DNA of 10,886 nucleotides from Pseudomonadota bacterium (lineage in GTDB: Bacteria > Pseudomonadota > Alphaproteobacteria > Paracaedibacterales > CAITNM01), in NCBI GenBank assembly GCA_026400695.1, contig JAPLON010000074.1, forward strand, positions 17,806 to 28,691, read 5' to 3'. Shown here piece after piece: positions 1 through 6,651 of this stretch (position 1 is the first letter of the stretch; the number at the start of each line of letters is the position of its first letter). Both the position numbers and the translations under genes were made by a program. The notes beneath the pieces were generated by a model. That model saw only the letters and a program-made list of their open reading frames with translations, was not told the origin of the DNA and did no database searches.

Positions 1-1
1 G

Positions 2-295
2 TTAAGAGAACTTGCGACGGTTTTATTTGTTGGTCTGCGCCTAGATACAATAAAAGATGAAGCACCAGAAGGGCTTGAAAATCTACTTAAACTTCTTAGT
101 GCTTGCGAAAATAATGGTGACCCATATCGCCATTTAGCATTAGAGCTACATGGTATGATTGAGATGCGTAAGAAAAATTTCCCTAAAGCCACTGAAATTT
201 TCACAAAAATTGCCCAAGATGAAAAAACCCCCAAAGGTTTGCGATTGCGCGCTCAGATGATAACGCAAAATCTAGCAAGCCAACTAGCAAATTAA
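2..295 (+). CDS. YfgM-like TPR protein, C-terminal fragment (5' end outside window)
   Basis: This reading frame is open from the window edge and ends at TAA 293-295, giving about 97 residues. The visible part is helical and TPR-like, with a stretch reading HLALELHGMIEMRKKNFPKA at about residues 45-64, then DEKTPKGLRLRAQ near the end. This resembles the C-terminus of the YfgM-like (TPR_21) proteins usually encoded just upstream of bamB and der in Alphaproteobacteria. Family members are inner-membrane proteins with one N-terminal transmembrane helix and a periplasmic TPR domain, linked to the SecYEG translocon and periplasmic chaperones. The helix would lie outside the window. The TAA overlaps the AAGG that serves as ribosome-binding site for the next gene, so the two are probably co-transcribed. 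The assignment rests on motif resemblance plus gene order. Confidence 0.8.
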   Translation, partial: LRELATVLFVGLRLDTIKDEAPEGLENLLKLLSACENNGDPYRHLALELHGMIEMRKKNFPKATEIFTKIAQDEKTPKGLRLRAQMITQNLASQLAN

Positions 296-304
296 GGTTT
301 ATTA

Positions 305-1600
305 ATGAGAAAATTGCCATTCATTGCCATCTCTATAGCACTGCTAATTTTAGCTAGCTGTAGTGAAAATAAGGAAAAATTAAAAGGATCACGCGAACCA
401 TTTATCGTGGTGGGTGATGCCCTAAAGCCAGATGAATCGATCTCTCACTTAAATGTTTCTGTACCCGCGGCACAAGATATAAAAAACTGGAATCAAGTTG
501 GCGGCACACCAAGCCACATGGTTCCTCCGGTTGCTGTAGGAAATGACCTTAAGAAAGTTTGGGAGCATCAAATTGGTGATGGAGCCGATACCTATCATCG
601 CCTAATTACCCATCCTGTTGTTAATAATGGCTTAATCTACACCATGGATATTAATGGAAAAGTTCAAGCGAGAAAAACCGATGATGGCAGCTTAGTTTGG
701 GAGAAAAACACATCTCCTGAAGAAGGACACAGCAATACCATGGGTGGTGGATTTGCTGCGGTGGATGAGACATTGTTCATCACCACTTCGTTCGGTGAAG
801 TTCTTTGTGTTGAAGCAAAAACAGGCGAAACGCTTTGGAGCAAAATGCTAGAAACTCCAATTCGTGCTGCCCCTACTGTCTTTGCAGGCCGCATATATAT
901 TGTAAACGTTAATAATGAAATTTTTTCATTAGACACCAAAACTGGCGAAGAGCTGTGGGATTATGCTGGTATAGTTGAGCCTTGTTCACTGCTTGGAGGA
1001 AGCTCTCCAGCGGTCTGTTCACAAGCAATTGTAGTAGCCCTTACATCCGGGGAAATTTATAGCTTAAGTCCAGAAGGCGGTAGGATGCTATGGTCAGACA
1101 CAATGACCCCTGCCCTGCGCATTGATACAGTTTCAAGCATTGCCCATATTCGTGCGCGTCCAATTATTGAAAACAACACAGTCTACTTAGCAAGCCATGG
1201 TGGAAAAGTAGGATCCTACGATGTACTTACTGGCAAAAAACATTGGACCAATGACATAGGTGCTTTACGCACCCCGGCAGTATCAGGTGATTTCATTTTC
1301 TTAATTACAACAAATGATGATCTAGTCTGTATGTTAAAATCAACAGGGCAAGTACGCTGGGCCGTATCACTACCTCGTAAGCGTGATAGTGATACCGTAA
1401 TTACTTGGGCTGGCCCAATTGTAGTTAACGACAAACTAGTTATCCTTAGCACTAGCGGGCAGATGGCTTTAGTAGATGTTGCAGATGGAAAAATTTTCAC
1501 CACTGTTGAAACAGAAGCACCGTGCCAATTGTCAGCTATTGCCGCAGATAAAACCGTCTTTATCCTAACAGATTCTGCCATGCTGCAAGCTTGGCGATAA
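305..1600 (+). CDS. bamB: BamB, outer-membrane protein assembly lipoprotein (PQQ-like beta-propeller)
   Basis: BamB is the beta-propeller lipoprotein of the BAM complex, which inserts beta-barrel proteins into the outer membrane. It is anchored by lipid at the periplasmic face and binds BamA. The 431-residue protein starts with a lipoprotein signal peptide: charged MRK, a hydrophobic stretch, then a lipobox LASC with the lipidated Cys at residue 19. The rest consists of repeated propeller blades with the PQQ-repeat pattern, for example KVWEHQIGDG, GSLVWEK, GETLWSK, GEELWDYAG, GRMLWSD, GKKHWTND and GQVRWAV. The length is slightly above the usual 380-400. AAGG at 294-297 lies 7 nt before the ATG. 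It follows the YfgM-like gene and is 6 nt before der, the usual alphaproteobacterial arrangement. No promoter was seen inside the operon. Confidence 0.93.
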   Translation: MRKLPFIAISIALLILASCSENKEKLKGSREPFIVVGDALKPDESISHLNVSVPAAQDIKNWNQVGGTPSHMVPPVAVGNDLKKVWEHQIGDGADTYHRLITHPVVNNGLIYTMDINGKVQARKTDDGSLVWEKNTSPEEGHSNTMGGGFAAVDETLFITTSFGEVLCVEAKTGETLWSKMLETPIRAAPTVFAGRIYIVNVNNEIFSLDTKTGEELWDYAGIVEPCSLLGGSSPAVCSQAIVVALTSGEIYSLSPEGGRMLWSDTMTPALRIDTVSSIAHIRARPIIENNTVYLASHGGKVGSYDVLTGKKHWTNDIGALRTPAVSGDFIFLITTNDDLVCMLKSTGQVRWAVSLPRKRDSDTVITWAGPIVVNDKLVILSTSGQMALVDVADGKIFTTVETEAPCQLSAIAADKTVFILTDSAMLQAWR

Positions 1601-1606
1601 AAATTT

Positions 1607-2953
1607 ATGTTTACTCTTGCCCTAATTGGCCGTCCTAATGTGGGCAAGTCTAGCTTATTCAACCGTTTAATTGGTAGGAAATTAGCTATTGTCCACGAAC
1701 GTCCTGGAGTAACCAGGGACTTTCAAGAATCGCAAGCCTATTATGGGGATATGCCTTTTTGCGTTTTAGATTCACCAGGTCTAGCGGATCCAGCTACAGC
1801 AGCTAACTATCCTGAACTTTCTAAGAATATGCAGGTTCAAAGTGAGGCAGCCATTGAAGCAGCTGATATGGTTGCATTTGTAGTTGATGGCATTGTAGGA
1901 ATAACACCATTTGACCAACATATCGCTAAATTTTTACATAAAAAAAACAAGAACGTAATTGTCCTTATTAATAAGTGCGATAGTAAAAAATCTAAAGAAG
2001 TAGAGTACGATGTATTTTCCTTAGGATTTCAAACCGTAATCAGTGTTTCAGCAGAGCATAACTTAGGTATGGATGCATTGTACCAAGCAATCTACCCGCA
2101 CATTAATGAGGCAGAAGAAATACCAGCTACTGAAAGACCAATAAAATTAGCAATTATGGGGCGACCTAATGTGGGCAAATCTACCCTAATTAATGCTTTA
2201 CTTGGTCAAGAACGTCTCCTAACCGCAGATATGCCTGGCGTAACCCGCGATTCAGTCAGCCTACTTTGGCAACACAACGGCCAAATTTTTGAATTGATTG
2301 ATACAGCTGGAATACGCCGCAAAGCACGTATACAAGATGCAGTTGAACAGTTAGCCGTACAAAGTGCCACTAGAGCCTTACAGTTTGCCGAAATTGTCGT
2401 TCTGGTTGTTGATGCAACCATCCCAATTGAAGAACAACTTGAAAAACAAGACATGGGGCTGGCACAGCAAATTGTTGAAGAAGGCAGAGGTCTAGTTATT
2501 GCCATCAACAAAATTGATAAAATCAACTACTTACCAAAACTAATGGAACGTATTCGTAGCCAGCTAAATTTTCAGCTGGCACAAGTACGCGATGTTCCTA
2601 TGGTTGCAATTTCAGCAGTAAATAAAAATAACCTAGAAAAGCTTTTGGATAGCGTTTTGGAAATTCACAAAATGTGGAATCGCCGCATTTCAACAGCAAA
2701 ACTTAATGAATGGCTGCCTTTTATGCTGGAAAAACACCCTACTCCTGCTATCGCTGGTAGGAGAATTCGTATTAAGTACATGACTCAAATTAAAACTCGC
2801 CCACCGACATTTGCCCTGTTTTCAACTAAGGCAGCAAACCTACCAGATTCTTATATTCGCTACCTTAGTAACGGATTGCGTGACGACTTTAATATGCCAG
2901 GCGTGCCGTTGCGCTTTATTATTAAAAGCATTAAGAATCCATACCTATCCTAA
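1607..2953 (+). CDS. der: Der (EngA), double-domain ribosome-assembly GTPase
   Basis: Der is an essential GTPase needed for maturation of the 50S ribosomal subunit; it acts in the cytoplasm. The 448-residue protein has the diagnostic layout of two G domains in tandem followed by a KH-like domain. G domain 1 has GRPNVGKS at 8-15, GVTRD at 34-38, DSPG at 55-58 and NKCD at 122-125. G domain 2 has GRPNVGKS at 185-192, GVTRD at 211-215, DTAG at 232-235 and NKID at 301-304. The KH-like domain covers about 355-445, with the typical RIKYMTQ and PPTFALF segments. The start is 6 nt after the bamB stop and has no clear Shine-Dalgarno sequence, which suggests translational coupling. The stop lies only 2 nt from the stop of the convergent ClpX-like gene. 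All GTPase motifs are intact. Confidence 0.97.
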   Translation: MFTLALIGRPNVGKSSLFNRLIGRKLAIVHERPGVTRDFQESQAYYGDMPFCVLDSPGLADPATAANYPELSKNMQVQSEAAIEAADMVAFVVDGIVGITPFDQHIAKFLHKKNKNVIVLINKCDSKKSKEVEYDVFSLGFQTVISVSAEHNLGMDALYQAIYPHINEAEEIPATERPIKLAIMGRPNVGKSTLINALLGQERLLTADMPGVTRDSVSLLWQHNGQIFELIDTAGIRRKARIQDAVEQLAVQSATRALQFAEIVVLVVDATIPIEEQLEKQDMGLAQQIVEEGRGLVIAINKIDKINYLPKLMERIRSQLNFQLAQVRDVPMVAISAVNKNNLEKLLDSVLEIHKMWNRRISTAKLNEWLPFMLEKHPTPAIAGRRIRIKYMTQIKTRPPTFALFSTKAANLPDSYIRYLSNGLRDDFNMPGVPLRFIIKSIKNPYLS

Positions 2954-2955
2954 GG

Positions 2956-4548
2956 TTAAATATACATACCCGGAGGAGGACAATCCTCTTTTTCTTCTTC
3001 CACATCGAAAGCTTCAAAACCTTTTTCAACATCCTTTAAATTGACCTGCAAATTCTTTTCGCAACCAGAGTCAGCATCCATTAGGGTAAAAGCCTGTTCG
3101 TAATAAGGCTCTAAAACTTTTCCTAAAATTGTATGTACAGCCCTAACTCCACTATCAACCTTTAAACTGATTTCCGCTAATCTCGCCAATATACTTGGTT
3201 CAAATGCTAAGTTAACATTATAAAACTTTTTAAATTCGCCTTTTATTTGCTCTAATGGAGAATCCTCCTTAGTAAGTACTTCCAGCATTGTAGCCTTAGT
3301 ATGGCCCTTGTACGGTATGATTGACCTAATGCGGTTAGCAAATTCCGGCTGCAATCCTGCCCTTTTTAAATCTTCATGAGTTGTAGCAGTTGTTTTTCTA
3401 ACAGATGACCTACCTTTTGGCTTATTCAACATTGAAAAGGCGCCAGTCCCTACAAACAACCAATTGCTAATGTCACAAACACCACTTGTAGTTGAAACAG
3501 GATTACCATCTAATGATGACAATAAAAGCTTTTGGATTTCCATGCCAAAATTTTTAGAAGCACCCTCATCTCTTGTTCCCAGTTTATCAACCTCTTCAAG
3601 TACAACAAGCGCTGATCCTCGATGCTTATTTGCTTTCCAGAAATCACCAACTGCGTCGCTAAAATTAATCCCCTTATAGCCCTCTGAAGTTATACTTGGT
3701 GCATTGATATACAAAATTGGCAAATCTAAAAACAGTCCAAGCTGGCGCAAAGTCTCGCTTTTACCACTACCCGATGGTCCGGTTAAAATACAATGAGCTG
3801 GCCTACCTGCTTTTTGCCCAGTCTCTAACAGCACTTTGTTGCATAAAAATCTGTGAACTATCAAACTTAGCGAAGTTAATGCCTCATCTTGCCCGGCAAT
3901 ATATTTTTGCAAATGTTGCTTAATTAAAGATGCCGGAACCACACGTGTTGCTGCGCATACTGGTTTATCCATTTTATCAACAATAATTTCTAGAACAGCT
4001 GGCAAAGGTGCTATCGGCGACTCGTCACCAAATAGATCGGCATACACACTTTTTGGAGCAAATGGCGTGGGAGGCCGAGACCTAATAAAGGACGGAGGAG
4101 TTTTTAAGATTTCGATAATAGAACCATGTCTTTCAATGGGGCCATGCAAAATTAAAAAATCAAAGGCACCGTTAACCATATGCTCACCACCTTCTGGAAG
4201 AGCATTACTCAAAATTCTATCCCTTAATTCCGGTAAGGTAGACATATCCGTTTTAAATCGTAAATACGAATAGTAATTAGAAATTTCTTCACACCACAAA
4301 ATATGATTACCTTTCATATTTAGTGATTTTAATCGTTCCATTAAAGAATCGAATGGATCCTCAAGTGTTAACGAAGGAGGTATTCTCCTTTTTTTTGCCC
4401 CGCCCTCCTGTGGATTAACCGAAGGGTTCCCTTTTCTTGATTCTTCATCTTGCTGATCACCTGGAATAGAGGCATCTGCAGCTGCCATGAGTTGGGTAGT
4501 TAATAGGACCAAATTCAGTAATAATATTTTTTTTAAAAAACTTGTCAT
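2956..4548 (-). CDS. Exported ClpX-like AAA+ ATPase, copy 1 (diverged)
   Basis: The predicted protein has 530 residues. Residues 1-26 look like a Sec signal peptide: K6-K7, a Leu-rich stretch, then MAAADA with possible cleavage after A24 or A26. A polar linker runs to about 60 and a helical segment covers about 65-115. The AAA+ core covers about 205-480 and resembles ClpX: AGQDEAL at 218-224, Walker A GPSGSGKS at 257-264, pore-loop GYKG at 290-293, Walker-B-like VVLEEVDK at 315-322, arginine finger R406 in PEFANR, and sensor-2 R469 in SGVRA. Its Walker B Asp is Glu (E318), unlike copies 2 and 3, so ATPase activity may differ. The ClpX zinc domain and the segments holding the RKH and IGF loops are missing or shortened. 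The tail ends PPPGMYI. I chose ATG at 4548 over the in-frame ATG at 4560 because the latter forms part of the GGAGAG ribosome-binding site. Its cellular role is unknown. Confidence 0.82.
   Translation of the reverse strand: MTSFLKKILLLNLVLLTTQLMAAADASIPGDQQDEESRKGNPSVNPQEGGAKKRRIPPSLTLEDPFDSLMERLKSLNMKGNHILWCEEISNYYSYLRFKTDMSTLPELRDRILSNALPEGGEHMVNGAFDFLILHGPIERHGSIIEILKTPPSFIRSRPPTPFAPKSVYADLFGDESPIAPLPAVLEIIVDKMDKPVCAATRVVPASLIKQHLQKYIAGQDEALTSLSLIVHRFLCNKVLLETGQKAGRPAHCILTGPSGSGKSETLRQLGLFLDLPILYINAPSITSEGYKGINFSDAVGDFWKANKHRGSALVVLEEVDKLGTRDEGASKNFGMEIQKLLLSSLDGNPVSTTSGVCDISNWLFVGTGAFSMLNKPKGRSSVRKTTATTHEDLKRAGLQPEFANRIRSIIPYKGHTKATMLEVLTKEDSPLEQIKGEFKKFYNVNLAFEPSILARLAEISLKVDSGVRAVHTILGKVLEPYYEQAFTLMDADSGCEKNLQVNLKDVEKGFEAFDVEEEKEDCPPPGMYI
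2972..2993 (+). terminator. Weak candidate terminator for the bamB-der operon
   Basis: About 20 nt after the der stop, GAGGA (2973-2977) can pair with TCCTC (2984-2988), leaving a 6-nt loop, and five T follow directly. A G-T pair extends the stem to 6 bp. It lies inside the last codons of the convergent ClpX-like gene, because there is no intergenic space here. The stem is short and low complexity, so the call is tentative. Confidence 0.35.
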
Positions 4549-4683
4549 GTCACTCTCCATAAATAAAATCGTTTAAACATAACTTTTAGAAAAAGAACTA
4601 TAAATCAAAGAAATGCATGGTTGATAGTATTTTTATAGTTATTGTGGATTCTAAATTATTGACAGAGGTATCTTAATAACTTA

Positions 4684-4715
4684 AATGTACGGAAGAAAAG
4701 TTAACGAACAGTTAA
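4684..4715 (-). promoter_or_regulatory. CtrA-type box and -10 upstream of ClpX-like copy 1
   Basis: On the plus strand 4701-4715 reads TTAACGAACAGTTAA, which is TTAA-N7-TTAA and a perfect 5-5-5 inverted repeat. This matches the consensus for the alphaproteobacterial cell-cycle regulator CtrA. It starts 153 bp upstream of the chosen start codon. On the minus strand a weak -10 candidate TACATT (4689-4684) lies 11 bp beyond the box, so the box would cover the -35 region, as at CtrA-activated promoters. The -10 is the weakest of the three copies. Confidence 0.55.
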
Positions 4716-4813
4716 TTTTTAGCACTGATTATTATTTTTATTTAATATAACGTGCATTTTATGGATTAATATTACATATTTGTTTTTATAATTAATGTAT
4801 TCACAAATGTTTA
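4716..4813. other. AT-rich spacer with no recognised feature
   Basis: This is the middle of the 310-nt gap between copies 1 and 2, between the copy 1 CtrA-type box and the copy 2 hairpin. It is strongly AT-rich. I see no open reading frame with a ribosome-binding site, no RNA gene and no clear repeat in it. Confidence 0.5.
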
Positions 4814-4846
4814 TATGAGGTATTTGAAAAATCCAAATACCTCATA
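4814..4846 (-). terminator. Hairpin terminator after ClpX-like copy 2
   Basis: TATGAGGTATTTG (4814-4826) pairs perfectly with CAAATACCTCATA (4834-4846), giving a 13-bp stem and a 7-nt loop. It starts 12 nt beyond the stop codon of copy 2. The T-run on the minus strand after the stem is poor, so termination may be weak, or the hairpin may mainly protect the 3' end of the mRNA. A related hairpin sits at the same place after copy 3. Confidence 0.65.
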
Positions 4847-4858
4847 GAAATAAAATTG

Positions 4859-6364
4859 TTAGATGTACATATGTGGATACGCACAACTTTGAGGTTTTTT
4901 AGTATCTCTTTTCATTTTCTCTATAAAGGGAGAAACTTCTTTTGCCGTAATTGTAATACCCCCACCACCAGCAACGCTCGCCGTTGTGTAAAAGGGTCGC
5001 AAAATTTCATTCAAAACAGGCTGTAAACTACGCACCCCAAGACCAATTTTTAAGCTTGATTCTGCAAGTAAGCGTAAAGCTTTGTCATCAAAACTAAGAT
5101 CTACATTATAAAACTTTTTAAACTCACTTTTTGCCTGACTCAGTGGCGAAGCTTCTTTATTGATTACCCCAAGTATTGTCTCCAACGTATGGCCTTCTAG
5201 TGAAATAATTTCTGAGAAACGCCCAACAAATTCTGGTTCAAAACCATAGGAGATCACATCTTCGTGGGTTTTAGCGGTAGTTGACCTTTCACAATCATCG
5301 TCGTCATGCAACCCCTTAAGTGAAGAAAAGGCACCAGTACAAACAAACCACCAGTTATTTACGTTATAACTAATTTTGTCCTTACAAACAGGATTACCAT
5401 CTAAGCAAGAAAGCAAAACTCTTTGAATTGCCTGCCCAAAATCTTTAGTCCCACTGTCTTTTTTTGTAGCCAATTTGTCAACTTCATCAACAACCACTAT
5501 GGCAAATTCTGGTTTATTATGTGCTATACAAAAATTACTGACTGCTTCACTGAAATTAAACCCCTTATAGCCCTCATCAGTTAAACTGCGAGCGTTAATA
5601 TGCAAAATTGGTATATCTAAAATATTGCCAAGCTGGCGCAAGGTTTCACTTTTTCCACACCCTGTAGGACCAGTTAAAATACAATGGTTTGGCCTGCCAG
5701 CAGGTTTTTGCTTACGCTCTATTAACGATTTATTGCACATATAGCGGTGTGCCAAAACACTTAGAGACTCTAAAGCTCTATCTTGACCAGCAATAAAAGT
5801 TTTCAATCTTTCCGTAATATCTGCAGGTGTAAGAACAAGTTTAATTGGAATGTCCACATACAAAGCCAAAGCTGTCTCAAGCTCTTTTCCTGGACCAACG
5901 ACTTCAACTGCCGTATCTTCCTTAAAACCACTAGCAAACTTAGAACCTCTTTCGAACATTTCCTTATTTTCTAGAAAATAGCTAAAAACATTTTTTTCTG
6001 GTTTTCCACCATTCCTAGCGCACTGTTCGTTTAAAACTTTAACTTTTAACTTCTGTAAAGTAGATTCGTCAAATGCTAGGCCTGAATCTGCTAAATATCT
6101 AGCTATTGCCTTACACCATTTAAATTTAGTGTTGCTAACCTCGTCCATTAAAATTTTAAAATTCTCACTATCTTTTGGTAACTCCGGCAAATCAGTTGGT
6201 GCTGCCGCCGAAGCTGTTGCCCCAGATGACTTACCATTTGAAGGCAGAACAGGTGTTGATAAATCATCCAATTCACCAGGATTTGTTGGAACAATTTTGC
6301 TGCCAAGAATTAGTATACTAACGCAAACTAATCTGCAAAGCGCTATTTTATAAAGGTTAGTCAT
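4859..6364 (-). CDS. Exported ClpX-like AAA+ ATPase, copy 2
   Basis: The predicted protein has 501 residues. The N-terminus has K6, R11 and a hydrophobic stretch to about residue 25. This looks like a signal peptide or membrane anchor, but the cleavage site is unclear (VPT-N at 25-28). A Ser/Ala/Pro-rich linker follows to about 65, then a helical region at about 68-115. The ClpX-like core has AGQDRAL at 192-198, Walker A GPTGCGKS at 232-239, pore-loop GYKG at 265-268, intact Walker B with D293-E294, arginine finger R382 in PEFVGR, and sensor-2 R445 in GVRSL. Only about 17 residues separate GAFSSLKG from the GFEPEF motif, where ClpX has its much longer IGF loop. It ends AYPHMYI. An in-frame frame runs upstream to 6439, but ATG 6364 is preferred because GGAGGGG lies just before it and copies 1 and 3 have the same layout. 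It is closest to copy 3. Substrate and partner are unknown. Confidence 0.85.
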   Translation of the reverse strand: MTNLYKIALCRLVCVSILILGSKIVPTNPGELDDLSTPVLPSNGKSSGATASAAAPTDLPELPKDSENFKILMDEVSNTKFKWCKAIARYLADSGLAFDESTLQKLKVKVLNEQCARNGGKPEKNVFSYFLENKEMFERGSKFASGFKEDTAVEVVGPGKELETALALYVDIPIKLVLTPADITERLKTFIAGQDRALESLSVLAHRYMCNKSLIERKQKPAGRPNHCILTGPTGCGKSETLRQLGNILDIPILHINARSLTDEGYKGFNFSEAVSNFCIAHNKPEFAIVVVDEVDKLATKKDSGTKDFGQAIQRVLLSCLDGNPVCKDKISYNVNNWWFVCTGAFSSLKGLHDDDDCERSTTAKTHEDVISYGFEPEFVGRFSEIISLEGHTLETILGVINKEASPLSQAKSEFKKFYNVDLSFDDKALRLLAESSLKIGLGVRSLQPVLNEILRPFYTTASVAGGGGITITAKEVSPFIEKMKRDTKKPQSCAYPHMYI

Positions 6365-6501
6365 AGTCCCCTCCATACAGCAAAGAGGCCTGAAACATAA
6401 TTTTTTAAAAGTAAAACGTGAATGTATAAAATAAAACAACCACGACTTAACCCTGCAAAATTGCCAGTTAGAGCCACTTCAATGTCATAAAATGATTTCA
6501 C
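6365..6501 (-). promoter_or_regulatory. Conserved 5' leader of ClpX-like copy 2, with the start-deciding ribosome-binding site
   Basis: This untranslated leader is clearly related to that of copy 3 (8275-8412). Shared plus-strand blocks include CTCCATA and AAACAT near the start codon, a run of T then A, and GCCACTT-AAT-TAAAA-CAC at the far end. Next to the start the message reads ATGGAGGGGACTATG. The GGAGGGG is the ribosome-binding site and the outer ATG is part of it. The same layout occurs before copies 1 and 3. No riboswitch class is recognised. Confidence 0.5.
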
Positions 6502-6507
6502 ATTTTA

Positions 6508-6540
6508 ATTTTACACTTGTGGATATTAATATATGGTTAA
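6508..6540 (-). promoter_or_regulatory. CtrA-type box and -10 upstream of ClpX-like copy 2
   Basis: The minus strand across 6540-6526 reads TTAACCATATATTAA. It is a full TTAA-N7-TTAA site and begins with TTAACCAT, the extended half-site known for Caulobacter CtrA. Twelve bp beyond it is a -10 candidate TAAAAT (6513-6508), so the box covers the expected -35. The box starts 162 bp upstream of the start codon. The implied transcript start, near 6501, gives a leader of about 137 nt. Confidence 0.65.
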
Positions 6541-6608
6541 TCGACAGAATTATTTCTAAAAATTAAATGTAAGTTGCTATATTTGGAGAATTACATAAAG
6601 AGAGAAAA

Positions 6609-6635
6609 GAGGCATTTGAAAAACTCAAATACCTC
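6609..6635 (-). terminator. Rho-independent terminator after ClpX-like copy 3
   Basis: GAGGCATTTG (6609-6618) faces CAAATACCTC (6626-6635) across a 7-nt loop. In the minus-strand transcript all 10 positions pair, including one G-U wobble. In a plus-strand transcript the same position would be a C-A mismatch. On the minus strand TTTTCTCTCTTT follows. It starts 17 nt past the copy 3 stop and is homologous to the hairpin after copy 2. Confidence 0.75.
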
Positions 6636-6651
6636 CTAAGAATAAAAATTG

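Noticed and set aside
1216..1662. Minus-strand frame of 148 codons across the end of bamB and the start of der
   Set aside because: It is antisense to two confidently identified genes, shows no family motif, and looks like a chance open frame.
4647..4651. GANTC (CcrM methylation) site near the promoter of copy 1
   Set aside because: There is no matching site in the same position in copies 2 and 3, and a single 5-bp site is expected by chance.
6365..6439. N-terminal extension of ClpX-like copy 2 starting at 6439
   Set aside because: The extension runs through the leader that is non-coding in the homologous copy 3, and the ribosome-binding site GGAGGGG directly precedes ATG 6364.
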